From Nocardia africana NBRC 100379 (lineage in GTDB: Bacteria > Actinomycetota > Actinomycetes > Mycobacteriales > Mycobacteriaceae): DNA of 64,000 nt. Where the stretch lies: positions 124,001 to 188,000 of the forward strand of contig NZ_BDAV01000004.1 of the NCBI RefSeq assembly GCF_001612635.1. Reading direction: 5' to 3'. Each line of letters begins with the position of its first letter. The stretch's first letter is position 1. Below, in pieces: positions 16,713 through 25,009 of the stretch. The position numbers were made by a program, and so were the translations under genes. The notes under the pieces were generated by a model. That model had not been told where the DNA came from, did not search any database, and saw only the letters and a list, made by a program, of their open reading frames with translations.

Positions 16713-17456
16713 TCACAGGGGTACGAGTCCGTCCAGCAGGCGGGCCAGTCCGTACTCGAAGGCGCCGTCGGGATCTCCGGGGGCCTGATACTGCTCCCCC
16801 ACCGCGGTGCCCACCCGCTCCGCGAGGGGAAACGACTGCCCCGCCATCGCCTCGGCGAGCAGCGGCCCGTACGCCTCCCACCAGCGCGCATCGCTCATCT
16901 CGTCGGCGCCACGCCGGGCCGCGACCGCCGTGCGAGCATTGCCGGTCGCGAAATCGGACAGCACGGCGATGGTCCGGTCCATGTCGACATCGGACAGCCC
17001 CGATCCGTCCAGCGCACTCAACTGCCGTTCGTAGCGTCGTAGCCGCCCCGGCCCCAGATCCAGCCGCCACGGCGGCACCTCCAGGAGCCACGGGTGGGCG
17101 AGCAGTTCCGCGCGCACGCCGCGCGCGATGGCCGCCAGACGCTCACGCAGGGGCGCGGCCGGATCGATCGGCGCGTCCTCGTCGGCCACCCTGTCGACCA
17201 TCGCGATGATCAGCGCCTGCTTGTCCGGGACGTAGGTGTAAAGGCTCATCGGCCCCAGCCCGAGTGCCGTGGCCACCGCACGGATGGACACCGCACCGTA
17301 GCCGTCGCGGTCGGCGATCCGGACCGCGGTGCGGATCACCTCGTCCACCTCGACCGTCTGCTTCGGCCCGCGTAACCCGGGGCGGGCCGGGAGTTCGCGG
17401 CGCCACAGCAGGGCGATCACCTGTCGCGCCCGGTCGGAGGCGGATTTCTGGGCCAC
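16713..17456 (-). CDS. TetR family regulator, probable repressor of the SNF2/SWIM operon
   Basis: The protein has 247 residues. An N-terminal extension of about 35 residues is followed by the TetR helix-turn-helix (VDEVIRTAVRIADRDGYGAVSIRAVATALGLGPMSLYTYVPDKQALI, about 36-80) and a long alpha-helical ligand domain of the TetR_C type. Start is GTG with CTGAGGAG upstream. It is divergent from the SNF2 helicase gene, and a near-perfect 26-bp palindrome between them (17484-17509) overlaps both promoters. Autoregulation and control of the helicase are therefore likely; the effector is unknown. Confidence 0.88.
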   Translation of the reverse strand: MAQKSASDRARQVIALLWRRELPARPGLRGPKQTVEVDEVIRTAVRIADRDGYGAVSIRAVATALGLGPMSLYTYVPDKQALIIAMVDRVADEDAPIDPAAPLRERLAAIARGVRAELLAHPWLLEVPPWRLDLGPGRLRRYERQLSALDGSGLSDVDMDRTIAVLSDFATGNARTAVAARRGADEMSDARWWEAYGPLLAEAMAGQSFPLAERVGTAVGEQYQAPGDPDGAFEYGLARLLDGLVPL

Positions 17457-17483
17457 AACACTCCTCAGGGAATCTCATTACAC

Positions 17484-17509
17484 TGTACGGGGTTATAATA
17501 CTCCGTACA
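17484..17509. promoter_or_regulatory. Operator palindrome with TATAAT -10 at its centre
   Basis: TGTACGGGGT (17484-17493) and ACTCCGTACA (17500-17509) form 10-bp arms with a single mismatched pair. The 6-bp spacer between them is TATAAT, a perfect -10 for rightward transcription toward the SNF2 gene. A repressor bound here would directly occlude RNA polymerase. The leftward TetR promoter must also overlap the site. Confidence 0.75.
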
Positions 17510-17534
17510 CTATACGTAGATAAGCGAGGGTCCT

Positions 17535-19316
17535 CTGCACACCACACACGCCACCTATCTGCCCGACCGCCATACGTTCGCCCTGTGGCATCGGGACGAC
17601 CCGATGATCGACGCCCCGCCGTCCGGTGTGCGCGACACCGTCCGGCTCGCCGTGCCGGAGCCCGGCGGCACCGCGATCGGAGTGAGCGAGGTCACCTGCG
17701 CCGTGGTCGACGCCGATCAACTCGCCGCGGTCGAGGTGGGCCGCGCCGGTTCGTCACTGTCGGCCTGGCAGCGTGTCGCGCGAGAGGCGGGCGGGCCGGA
17801 GCTGTTGCCCGCCGCCGCCCACGCCGTCCCCAATGCCGCGGCCACCGCGATCGTCTCCGCCGACCGAGCGGTGCGGGCCTACCGCGAGACCGAGGACATC
17901 GTGCGGACGTTGCGCGAACCGCTGCGCGCGCGATTGCGGCCCTATCAGGCGCGCGGCATCTCCTGGCTGCACCGGACCACCGCCGAATACGGCGGCGCGG
18001 TGCTCGCCGACGAGATGGGACTGGGAAAGACCGTGCAGGCCATCGGCTTTCTGCTCGGACGCGCCGCGTCCGGCCCGCAGCTGGTGGTCTGCCCGACCTC
18101 GCTGGTCGGCAACTGGGTTCACGAGATCACCCGCTTCGCGCCCGGCCTGCGCCCGATCGCCTGGCGGGGTGGGGAACTCGTCGCGCCAGGGCCCGATGCG
18201 GTGCTCGTCACCGGATATCCGACGCTGCGCGGCCACGGACCTGCACTGGCCGACATCGACTGGGCCACCGCGATATTCGACGAGGCACAAGTGCTGAAGA
18301 ATCCCCGCACGCAGGTGTCGCGGGCGGCGCGCGCCGTGCCGGCGCGGGCGCGGGTCGCCTTGACCGGTACGCCCGTGGAGAACCATCTCGACGAACTGTG
18401 GGCGTTGCTCAATCTGGTCACCCCCTCGGCGTTCACGCACAAGGCGCAGTTCCGGCGGCGCTACGTGCGTCCCATCGAGGAGGGTTCCACCGCGGCCGCG
18501 CAGCGCCTGCACGACACCATCGAGCCGATCGTGCTGGCCCGGCGGAAAATTCAGGTGGCCGCGACCTTGCCACCGAAGATCCGCACCGATCTGGTCTGCG
18601 ATCTGACCGCGGAACAACGGCGCCTCTACGACGAGTTGCTCGACCGCGCCGAGACCGACGGATTCGGTGTGGGCGCCGAACGCAACGCGCGCGTGCTCGC
18701 CGCGCTGACCAGCCTGAAGCAGGTCTGCAACCACCCCGGGCTGATCACCGGCGATCTCGACGAGCTCACCGGGCGCAGCGGAAAATTCGACGTCTGCTCC
18801 GATATCCTCGCCAACAACCTCGAACTGGATTGCCCGACATTGGTTTTCACCCAATACCGGCGCACCGGGGAGTTACTGGCACGCCACTGCGCCGAGCGCT
18901 TCGGAGTCGAGGCGCCGGTCTTCCACGGCGGTCTGTCGCAGCGCGACCGCGGTGCGATCGTCACCGCTTTCCAGAGCACCGGCGGACCGCCGATCCTGAT
19001 TTTGAGCCTGCGGGCCGCCGGAACCGGCCTGACCCTGACCCGCGCCGCGGACGTGGTGCACTACGACCGCTGGTGGAATCCCGCGGTCGAGGCGCAGGCC
19101 TCGGACCGCGCACACCGCATCGGGCAGACCCGCACGGTCACGATCACGACCCTCACCAGCGCCACCACCGTCGAGGAACATATCGCCGGCATGCACGATC
19201 GGAAATCCGCGCTGGCCGGACTCGGCGCCGGCGACGGACGGTCGGCGGTGGCCCGGCTGGCCCGGTTGGACGACGACCACCTCCTGGCCGTGTTGCGCCG
19301 GAAGCGAGGCAATTGA
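17535..19316 (+). CDS. SNF2-family DNA-dependent ATPase (HelZ/YwqA-like, short form)
   Basis: About 593 residues. The core contains VLADEMGLGKTVQAIG (Walker A), VCPTSLVGNW, IFDEAQVLKNP (DEAQ box), ALTGTPVENHLDELW, then the C-terminal half with LVFTQYRRTGELL, LSLRAAGTGLTLT and QASDRAHRIGQTR. These identify an ATP-driven DNA translocase of the Rad54/SNF2 class. The longer SNF2-associated domain of homologues such as HelZ is mostly missing. The first ATG is 17604, but 23 in-frame codons upstream (LHATYLPDRHTFALWH) resemble the conserved start of this family, and the only usable codon is a CTG at 17535 with GCGAGGG just upstream. The next gene starts 1 nt after the stop. The cellular role is unknown. 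Confidence 0.85.
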   Translation: MHTTHATYLPDRHTFALWHRDDPMIDAPPSGVRDTVRLAVPEPGGTAIGVSEVTCAVVDADQLAAVEVGRAGSSLSAWQRVAREAGGPELLPAAAHAVPNAAATAIVSADRAVRAYRETEDIVRTLREPLRARLRPYQARGISWLHRTTAEYGGAVLADEMGLGKTVQAIGFLLGRAASGPQLVVCPTSLVGNWVHEITRFAPGLRPIAWRGGELVAPGPDAVLVTGYPTLRGHGPALADIDWATAIFDEAQVLKNPRTQVSRAARAVPARARVALTGTPVENHLDELWALLNLVTPSAFTHKAQFRRRYVRPIEEGSTAAAQRLHDTIEPIVLARRKIQVAATLPPKIRTDLVCDLTAEQRRLYDELLDRAETDGFGVGAERNARVLAALTSLKQVCNHPGLITGDLDELTGRSGKFDVCSDILANNLELDCPTLVFTQYRRTGELLARHCAERFGVEAPVFHGGLSQRDRGAIVTAFQSTGGPPILILSLRAAGTGLTLTRAADVVHYDRWWNPAVEAQASDRAHRIGQTRTVTITTLTSATTVEEHIAGMHDRKSALAGLGAGDGRSAVARLARLDDDHLLAVLRRKRGN

Positions 19317-19317
19317 C

Positions 19318-19908
19318 ATGCCCGACAACGAATTCGGTTACACGCCGTGGGGTATGGGATGGGTGCGGCTGGCGGAGCCGATCCGGACGGCACGCCCCGA
19401 GCCGCTGCTGCCCCGCGCACGCAGTATCGCCCGCAACGGCGGCGTGAACCTGAAGATCGACGGCACCACGGTCTCGGCGCACATCCACCGCGGCGGACAG
19501 GCATCGGTGACCCTGCTGGAGATCGCCCCACTACCGGCATCCGCGGTGAACGCCATGGCCGAGCACATTCCCGCGCACCTGGTCCAGCTCACCGATGAGG
19601 TGTACGCCGCCCTCACCGCCGCCGGCCTGGCCCCGATACCGCGACTCGATGCGACCGACTGCTCGTGTTCGGCCCGCACCCCACGCTGCCTGCACCTGCT
19701 GGCCACCTGCTACGCCCTCGCCCGAGCGGTGGACGAGAACCCCTGGCTGTCATTGGATCTGCAGGGCTACCGGTCCGGGGGCGCCGAGGAGAGCACGGCG
19801 GACGCCCCGCCCGCGCGGTGGACGCCGCTCGATTCCCTGGACCCCGCAACGTTTTTCACCGGCGTACCGGCGGGTGAGCAGGTGCGCCGACGCTCCTGCA
19901 CCGGTTAG
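19318..19908 (+). CDS. SWIM zinc-finger protein, partner of the SNF2 ATPase
   Basis: The protein has 196 residues. A tryptophan-rich start (YTPWGMGWVRLAEPI) and central helical part precede the SWIM motif C-x-C-x6-C-x-H at Cys115, Cys117, Cys124 and His126 (CSCSARTPRCLH), then a helix LLATCYALARAVDENPW. SWIM fingers bind DNA or protein and are regularly encoded next to SNF2 ATPases of this type (for example ywqB beside ywqA in Bacillus). It begins 1 nt after the SNF2 stop, so translation is coupled. It is shorter than many homologues at the C-terminus. It probably provides DNA or substrate recognition for the ATPase. Confidence 0.82.
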   Translation: MPDNEFGYTPWGMGWVRLAEPIRTARPEPLLPRARSIARNGGVNLKIDGTTVSAHIHRGGQASVTLLEIAPLPASAVNAMAEHIPAHLVQLTDEVYAALTAAGLAPIPRLDATDCSCSARTPRCLHLLATCYALARAVDENPWLSLDLQGYRSGGAEESTADAPPARWTPLDSLDPATFFTGVPAGEQVRRRSCTG

Positions 19909-19982
19909 GCGAGCGCCGCTGCCGCCCGACTGGGGCGGCCGCCGTCGTGCGGGCCCGCACAGTCCGGCCCGCACGACGGGAT

Positions 19983-20720
19983 TCAGGCGTTGGTGCCGCC
20001 GTCGACAGTGAGGGTCGCACCGGTCAGCCGGGCGCCCGACGGACCGGCGAGGAAGGCTACGACCCCCGCGACGTCGTCGGCCTCACCGAAGCGGCCGAGC
20101 GCCGAATGCCGTAGCTGGTTCTCGGCGTGGGCCGACGCGGCCGGATTCATATCGGTGTCGGTCGAGCCCGGCTGGACCAGGTTGACCGTGATCCCGCGCG
20201 GGCCCAGCTCCCGCGCGAGGGCTCGGGTGAATCCGTTGAGCGCGGATTTGCTGAGGTTGTAGAGCGTCAGCCCCTCGAACAACGCGCGCTCGGACAGGTT
20301 CGAGCCGATGCTGATGATGCGCCCGCCGCGTTCCATGTACGCCAGGGCGGCCTGCGCCGCGACGAACGCGGCCCGGGCGTGGATGTGCAGCGCCTCGTCG
20401 ATGTCGGCGACGGTGAAATCGGTGAACGGCTTGGCCGGGAAGATGCCCGCGTTGTTGACCAGGACGTCGACTCCGCCCAGTTCCGCGGCGGTGTGATGGA
20501 CCGCCGCGGCGACCTGCCCGGCATCGGCACTGTCGGCTCGCACCGCGATCGCGCGCCGCCCGAGCGCCCGGATATCGGCGGCCACCTCCTCGGCCGCCTC
20601 GGCCGCGCCGCGGTACGTCAGCGCCACGTCCATGCCGTCGGCGGCCAGGCGCCGCGCGATCGCGGCGCCGATGCCCCGGCTACCTCCGGTCACGAGGGCC
20701 ACGGTGGTCGACTCGCTCAT
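19983..20720 (-). CDS. SDR family NAD(P)-dependent oxidoreductase
   Basis: This 245-residue classical short-chain dehydrogenase has the cofactor loop TGGSRGIG (11-18), NNAG (89-92), the catalytic Ser in IISIGSN near 138, and Tyr154/Lys158 in YNLSK. It ends with the usual LTGATLTVDGG. The TYR-G at the second strand favours NADP(H), weakly. The ATG at 20720 follows TTGGAG. It is divergent from a TetR gene, with two related operator sequences in the gap, so it is likely induced by the compound it reduces or oxidises. The substrate is unknown. Confidence 0.92.
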   Translation of the reverse strand: MSESTTVALVTGGSRGIGAAIARRLAADGMDVALTYRGAAEAAEEVAADIRALGRRAIAVRADSADAGQVAAAVHHTAAELGGVDVLVNNAGIFPAKPFTDFTVADIDEALHIHARAAFVAAQAALAYMERGGRIISIGSNLSERALFEGLTLYNLSKSALNGFTRALARELGPRGITVNLVQPGSTDTDMNPAASAHAENQLRHSALGRFGEADDVAGVVAFLAGPSGARLTGATLTVDGGTNA

Positions 20721-20731
20721 CTGCACTCCAA

Positions 20732-20753
20732 TTCTGTGTCGATCAATACAGAA
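20732..20753. promoter_or_regulatory. Operator 1 between SDR and TetR genes
   Basis: A 22-bp palindrome with arms TTCTGT and ACAGAA around a GATC centre; only two position pairs are asymmetric. It lies 12 bp upstream of the SDR start, where it would block the SDR transcript. Its left 14 bp recur in inverted orientation at 20799-20812. Confidence 0.65.
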
Positions 20754-20789
20754 ATAGACAAGCAGGTCGGCCGGCGGTCCGTCAAGAGA

Positions 20790-20812
20790 TATATTTAGTG
20801 ATCGACACAGAA
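20790..20812 (+). promoter_or_regulatory. TetR -10 (TATATT) and operator 2
   Basis: TATATT at 20790-20795 is a plausible -10 for the TetR gene. TGATCGACACAGAA at 20799-20812 is the exact reverse complement of the first 14 bp of operator 1; its other half is degenerate. The site overlaps the expected TetR transcription start and indicates autoregulation. Confidence 0.6.
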
Positions 20813-20822
20813 AGAGGATTCG

Positions 20823-21437
20823 ATGGCCGAACGCGGACGACCGCGCGGATTCGATCGCGACATCGCGCTGCGGCGCGCCATGGAAGTGTTCTGGGAACAC
20901 GGCTACGAGGGCGCCGCGATGAGCGACCTGACGTCGGCGATGGGGATCAATTCCCCCAGCCTGTACGCCGCCTTCGGATGCAAGGAGCAACTGTTCCGCG
21001 AGGCCGTCGAACTGTACGGCCGCACCGAAGGCGGGTACACCGCCCGCGCGCTCGACACCGCGCCGACCGCCCGCGCGGCCGTCGAGGCGATGCTGCGCGA
21101 CAACGCGGCCGCCTACTGCGACCCCGCCACGCCGCGCGGATGTCTGGTGGTCGTCGCGGGCAATACGGCCGGGCCCCGCCACAGCGCCGTCCGCGATCTG
21201 CTCGCCGAGCGCCGCCGCCACACCACCGAAGCCGTGCGGCAGCGACTCGAGCGCGGCATCCACGACGGCGATCTACCGGCCGACACCGATTCCGAGGGTC
21301 TCGCCGACTTCTACACCGCCGTGCTGTTCGGGCTGTCGGTACAAGCGGGGGACGGGATGGACCTGCACCGGCTCGGCCGGACCATCGACCGGGCACTGCG
21401 GGCGTGGCCGGAATCCACGCCCGCCGACCAGGGCTGA
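20823..21437 (+). CDS. TetR/AcrR family regulator of the adjacent SDR gene
   Basis: The protein has 204 residues. The DNA-binding domain fills residues 1-55 (GRPRGFDRDIALRRAMEVFWEHGYEGAAMSDLTSAMGINSPSLYAAFGCKEQLF), typical of the TetR group that starts GRPR. The C-terminal ligand domain contains a Cys in RGCLVV. AAAGAGGA precedes the ATG. Divergence from the SDR gene and two shared operator half-sites indicate that it represses itself and the SDR. Confidence 0.9.
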   Translation: MAERGRPRGFDRDIALRRAMEVFWEHGYEGAAMSDLTSAMGINSPSLYAAFGCKEQLFREAVELYGRTEGGYTARALDTAPTARAAVEAMLRDNAAAYCDPATPRGCLVVVAGNTAGPRHSAVRDLLAERRRHTTEAVRQRLERGIHDGDLPADTDSEGLADFYTAVLFGLSVQAGDGMDLHRLGRTIDRALRAWPESTPADQG

Positions 21438-21503
21438 CGCGACTGGCCCGGCCCCCGAATAGCCTGCGGCCCAGGACTTTTGGCGGCGGCGTCGCGAGTA
21501 CGG

Positions 21504-23225
21504 CTACATGCGCCGCAGCGCCGCGATGCGCTGGGACAGCTGATCGGCGGTCGCCAGCGCCGTCGGCGGCCCGCCGCATTCACGCCGGAGCTCGCCGTGG
21601 ATCACCCCGTGCGGCTTACCGGTGCGGTGATGATGCATGGCGACCAGCGAATTGAGTTCGCGCCGCAACTCCCCCAGCCGGTCGGCGGTCGCGACGCGTT
21701 CGGCCGCGGCCGCCGCCGAGGGCCCGGCGTCGGGCGCCTCCGCCACCGAGACGGCGGCGCTGCGTTCGCGGATCTGGCGGGTCTGGCGGTCGCGCAGCAG
21801 GGCCCGCATCTGATCGGCGTCCAGTAGGCCCGGAATGCCGAGGTAGTCGGCCTCCTCGTCGCTACCGGAGAAGGTCGCGGTCCCGAACGAGTCGCCGTCG
21901 TAGATCACCTGATCCAGTTCGGCGTCGGCCGCCAGCGCGACGAAGGCGCGTTCCTCCTCGCCCGGCTCGTCCTTCTGCTTGTTCGCATCGATCAGCAGCT
22001 CGTCGTCGAGGGCGTTCTTCTCCCGATGCGGCTTGCCGATGACGTGGTCGCGCTGCACCTCGAGCTGCGCAGCCAGATCCAGCAGCACCGGCACCGACGG
22101 CAGGAAGACGCTCGCGGTCTCCCCGGGCCGGCGCGCACGCACGAAACGGCCGATGGCCTGGGCGAAATACAGCGGGGTCGAGGCGCTGGTGGCATAGACG
22201 CCGACGGCCAGGCGCGGCACGTCCACACCTTCGGACACCATGCGCACGGCGACCATCCACGGGTCGGTGTTGTTGCTGAACTCCCCGATCCGCTGGGAGG
22301 AAGTGGGGTCGTCGGAAAGGACCACCGCCGGTTTGCTGCCCGAAATATGTTCCAGCAGTTCGGCGTAATCGCGGGCCTTCTCCTGATCGGTCGCGATGAC
22401 CAGCCCACCGGCGTCGGGCATGCCGGTGGCGCGCAGCTGCCGCAGCCGGGTGTCGGCGGCGGTCAGCACCTTCGACATCCAGTCGCCGGCCGGGTCCAGC
22501 GCGGTGCGCCAGGCCCGGGCGGTCTGTTCGGCGCTCAGCGGTTCGCCCAGCCGGGCGGAATACTCCTCGCCCGCGCTGTCACGCCACTGCGCCTCACCGG
22601 AATAGGCGAGGAAGACCACCGGCCGGACCACGCCGTCGGCCAGGGCCTCGGAGTAGCCGTAGGTGTAGTCGGCACTCGACCGCGGAAATCCGGATTCGTC
22701 CGGTTCGTAGTTGACGAACGGAATCTGCGAATCGTCACTGCGGAAGGGAGTACCGGTGAGCGCCAGGCGGCGGGTGGCGTCGCCGAACGCCTCGGCCACC
22801 GCATCACCCCAGCTCTTGGCGTCACCCGCGTGGTGGATCTCGTCGAGAATCACCAGAGTCCGGCGATTCTCGGTCCGCACCCGGTGCTTGAACGGATGCG
22901 AGGCGACCTGGGCGTAGGTGACCACGACGCCGTGGAAATCGCCCGAGGTGCCGCCGGTGCTGTTGGAGAAGTTCGAATCCAGCTGGATGCCGATCCGGGC
23001 CGCCGCCGCCGACCACTGATGCTTGAGGTGTTCGGTAGGCGCGACCACGGTGACCTGGTCGACTGTGCGGTCGGTGAGCAGTTCGGTCGCCAGCCGCAGC
23101 GCGAACGTGGTCTTACCCGCCCCGGGCGTGGCCACGGCCAGAAAGTCACGTGGTTTGGTCGTCAGATATCTGGTGAGTGCTCTGCGCTGCCATGCTCGTA
23201 ACGAACCGCCACCACCCGAAGTCAC
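21504..23225 (-). CDS. DEAD/DEAH-box superfamily II helicase (ResIII-type)
   Basis: This 573-residue protein starts SLRAWQRRALTRYL (Q-motif-like), then Walker A ATPGAGKTTFAL (32-43), DEIHH (128-132), ALTGTPFRSD, and the second RecA domain with IATDQEKARDYAELL, VRMVSEGVDVPRLAVGVYAT and QAIGRFVRARRPGE (motif VI). The C-terminal 170 residues are charged and helical. The unwinding substrate is not known. The frame is open to 23255, but the GTG at 23225 has a TACTCT hexamer 7 nt upstream and opens directly into the conserved domain. It is divergent from the YihY gene. Confidence 0.87.
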   Translation of the reverse strand: MTSGGGGSLRAWQRRALTRYLTTKPRDFLAVATPGAGKTTFALRLATELLTDRTVDQVTVVAPTEHLKHQWSAAAARIGIQLDSNFSNSTGGTSGDFHGVVVTYAQVASHPFKHRVRTENRRTLVILDEIHHAGDAKSWGDAVAEAFGDATRRLALTGTPFRSDDSQIPFVNYEPDESGFPRSSADYTYGYSEALADGVVRPVVFLAYSGEAQWRDSAGEEYSARLGEPLSAEQTARAWRTALDPAGDWMSKVLTAADTRLRQLRATGMPDAGGLVIATDQEKARDYAELLEHISGSKPAVVLSDDPTSSQRIGEFSNNTDPWMVAVRMVSEGVDVPRLAVGVYATSASTPLYFAQAIGRFVRARRPGETASVFLPSVPVLLDLAAQLEVQRDHVIGKPHREKNALDDELLIDANKQKDEPGEEERAFVALAADAELDQVIYDGDSFGTATFSGSDEEADYLGIPGLLDADQMRALLRDRQTRQIRERSAAVSVAEAPDAGPSAAAAAERVATADRLGELRRELNSLVAMHHHRTGKPHGVIHGELRRECGGPPTALATADQLSQRIAALRRM

Positions 23226-23232
23226 TCGACAG

Positions 23233-23238
23233 AGAGTA
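23233..23238 (-). promoter_or_regulatory. -10 hexamer TACTCT upstream of the SF2 helicase
   Basis: On the minus strand TACTCT, 7 nt and GTG follow one another, the leaderless pattern. It decides the start of the helicase at 23225. Confidence 0.5.
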
Positions 23239-23407
23239 GCGACCGGCACCGACACCTAGCCAATTCGACACCACCTCGTCTGTCACGAATCCGGCGGCGG
23301 CCCGGCTCACCTCGTAGATCAGCGCGGGCCTGTGCGGCAGAACACTGACGACACGTTCGCCGCCCGTTGCTGCCGTCGCGTCACCGGTGGGCAATGCTGT
23401 ACTCACG

Positions 23408-24607
23408 ATGTGTTCCGACCGACCGGCCTCGACCTCCGGCGCAGCGCGATCCTGGCAGCGGCTGCGCGGCCGAGTCGTGGCCGTACTCCGGCGCCTCTGG
23501 CAGGTGATCACGCGAGTCGCCGAGAAGGCGTGGAGCGATTCGATCTTCGCCAAATCGGCCGCCGCCGCGTTCTGGCAGACGCTGTCGCTGGCGCCGCTGC
23601 TGCTCGGACTGCTGGGCAGTATCGGTTACGTCGGCGGCCTGTTCGGCCCCGATACCGCCCACATCGTCGAGGGCAAGATCGTCAGCTTCAGCCGCAACCT
23701 GTTCAGCACCAACGTCGTCGACGAGATGATCGCGCCGACCGTGCGCGACGTGCTGCAGCGCGGTCGCGGTGCGGTGGTCTCCGTGGGGTTCGTGCTGTCG
23801 CTGTGGGCGGGGTCCTCGGCGATGGCGACCTTCGTCGATTCCATCGTCGCCGCGCACGGGCAAGCCGACGCCCGCCATCCGGTCTGGCAGCGCATCTTCG
23901 CGCTCGGGTTGTATCTGCTGTTCCTGGTGGCGGCCGTGTTCGTGCTGCCGCTCGTCGCGTTGGGCCCGACCCTGATCGGCCGCGCGCTGCCGCCGGACTG
24001 GCGAGAACCGGGGCTGCGCCTGATCGACACCTTCTACTATCCGGCGGCCGGACTGCTGCTGATTGTGGGTCTGACCACGTTGTACAAGCTTGCGCTGCAC
24101 CGGTCGCTGCCGTGGCATCGGCTCTTCGGCGGGGCGCTGGTGGCCGGGGTCTTCTTCATGGCGGCCAGCGACATCCTGCGCCGCTATCTGACCTACGCGG
24201 CGCGCGCCGGCGTCAGCTACGGGGCGCTGGCGACGCCGATCGCCTTCCTGCTCTTCACGTTCTTCCTGGCCTTCGCGGTGATTCTGGGCGCGGAGTTCAA
24301 CGCCACCGTGCAGGAGTTCTGGCCGGCCCGGGCGACCCGGTTCGAACAGCTCAAGCAGTGGTGGGCCCGGCGCAAACACCCGCACGACGGCCGCGGCGAC
24401 GAGGACGAGACGGCAGGGACCGACGCGGAACCTCCCGCGGAGCCGCCGCGGACTCAGCCCGAGGACCCGCGAACCGCGACGCCGCACCATTCGGAGGACC
24501 CGACGTCGACCGCTGCGCCCGGCGACCCCGCCAGTGATTCGGTCCGGCGCGCCGACCCCCGCCCGCCGTCCGTCATCGATCCCGGCCGCATCCGTCCCGC
24601 CGGATAA
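23408..24607 (+). CDS. YihY/virulence factor BrkB family inner-membrane protein
   Basis: This 399-residue protein has a cytosolic N-terminus, six transmembrane helices in the UPF0761/YihY pattern (FAKSAAAAFWQTLSLAPLLLGLLG; VVSVGFVLSLWAGSSAMATFVDSI; YLLFLVAAVFVLPLVALGP; GLLLIVGLTTLYKLAL; GGALVAGVFFMAAS; LLFTFFLAFAVILGAEFNA) and a disordered Pro/Asp/Glu-rich tail of about 80 residues. This family was once misnamed ribonuclease BN; its real role is unknown. It corresponds to Rv2707. An in-frame ATG at 23387 is possible but adds no conserved sequence. Confidence 0.88.
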   Translation: MCSDRPASTSGAARSWQRLRGRVVAVLRRLWQVITRVAEKAWSDSIFAKSAAAAFWQTLSLAPLLLGLLGSIGYVGGLFGPDTAHIVEGKIVSFSRNLFSTNVVDEMIAPTVRDVLQRGRGAVVSVGFVLSLWAGSSAMATFVDSIVAAHGQADARHPVWQRIFALGLYLLFLVAAVFVLPLVALGPTLIGRALPPDWREPGLRLIDTFYYPAAGLLLIVGLTTLYKLALHRSLPWHRLFGGALVAGVFFMAASDILRRYLTYAARAGVSYGALATPIAFLLFTFFLAFAVILGAEFNATVQEFWPARATRFEQLKQWWARRKHPHDGRGDEDETAGTDAEPPAEPPRTQPEDPRTATPHHSEDPTSTAAPGDPASDSVRRADPRPPSVIDPGRIRPAG

Positions 24608-24640
24608 CCGGCGACGAGCGGGCCTGACAGATGATTCCGG

Positions 24641-24874
24641 TCAGTCCTTCTTCATCATTTCGTAGATGCGTTTGCAGTCCGGGCAGACCGGCGAGCCGGG
24701 CTTGGCCGAGCGCGTCACCGGGAACACTTCGCCGCACAGCGCCACCACATGGGTGCCCATGACAGCACTTTCGGCGATCTTGTCCTTCTTCACGTAGTGG
24801 AAGTATTTGGGAGTATCGCTGTCGGTCGTCTCGTCGGTGGTCGTATCCGGACGAACCAGGGTGTCGGTGCTCAC
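24641..24874 (-). CDS. DUF3039 small zinc-binding protein
   Basis: The protein has 77 residues. An acidic Thr/Asp-rich N-terminus (VSTDTLVRPDTTTDE) leads into the conserved KYFHYVKKDKIAESAVMGTHVVALCGEVF and the metal-ligand tail SPVCPDCKRIYEMM. Cys in ALCGE, the CPDC pair and the His of FHYV or THVV are the likely Zn2+ ligands. The role is unknown. The GTG at 24874 is chosen because a CAGAAT hexamer ends 7 nt upstream; the frame is open further but uncharacteristic. Confidence 0.85.
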   Translation of the reverse strand: MSTDTLVRPDTTTDETTDSDTPKYFHYVKKDKIAESAVMGTHVVALCGEVFPVTRSAKPGSPVCPDCKRIYEMMKKD

Positions 24875-25009
24875 CTCATCGATTCTGCCATCGCCGCGCG
24901 AGGGTGGTGAGCGGGTGTCGCGAACCTCATCGAACACCCGGGGCCCGGCGGTGCTTGCGCCCCGGACGGCGCGTGTGCATTCGATCATGCGGAGTGGAAG
25001 ACTCGACGT

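Noticed and set aside
23146..23406. Minus-strand frame of 86 codons starting at a GTG just upstream of the SF2 helicase
   Set aside because: Codon use is fairly gene-like (for example PALIYEVSRAAAGFVTDEVV), but it overlaps the helicase's leaderless promoter and its first 80 bp, and starts 1 bp from the YihY ATG. Left uncalled; proteomics could rescue it.
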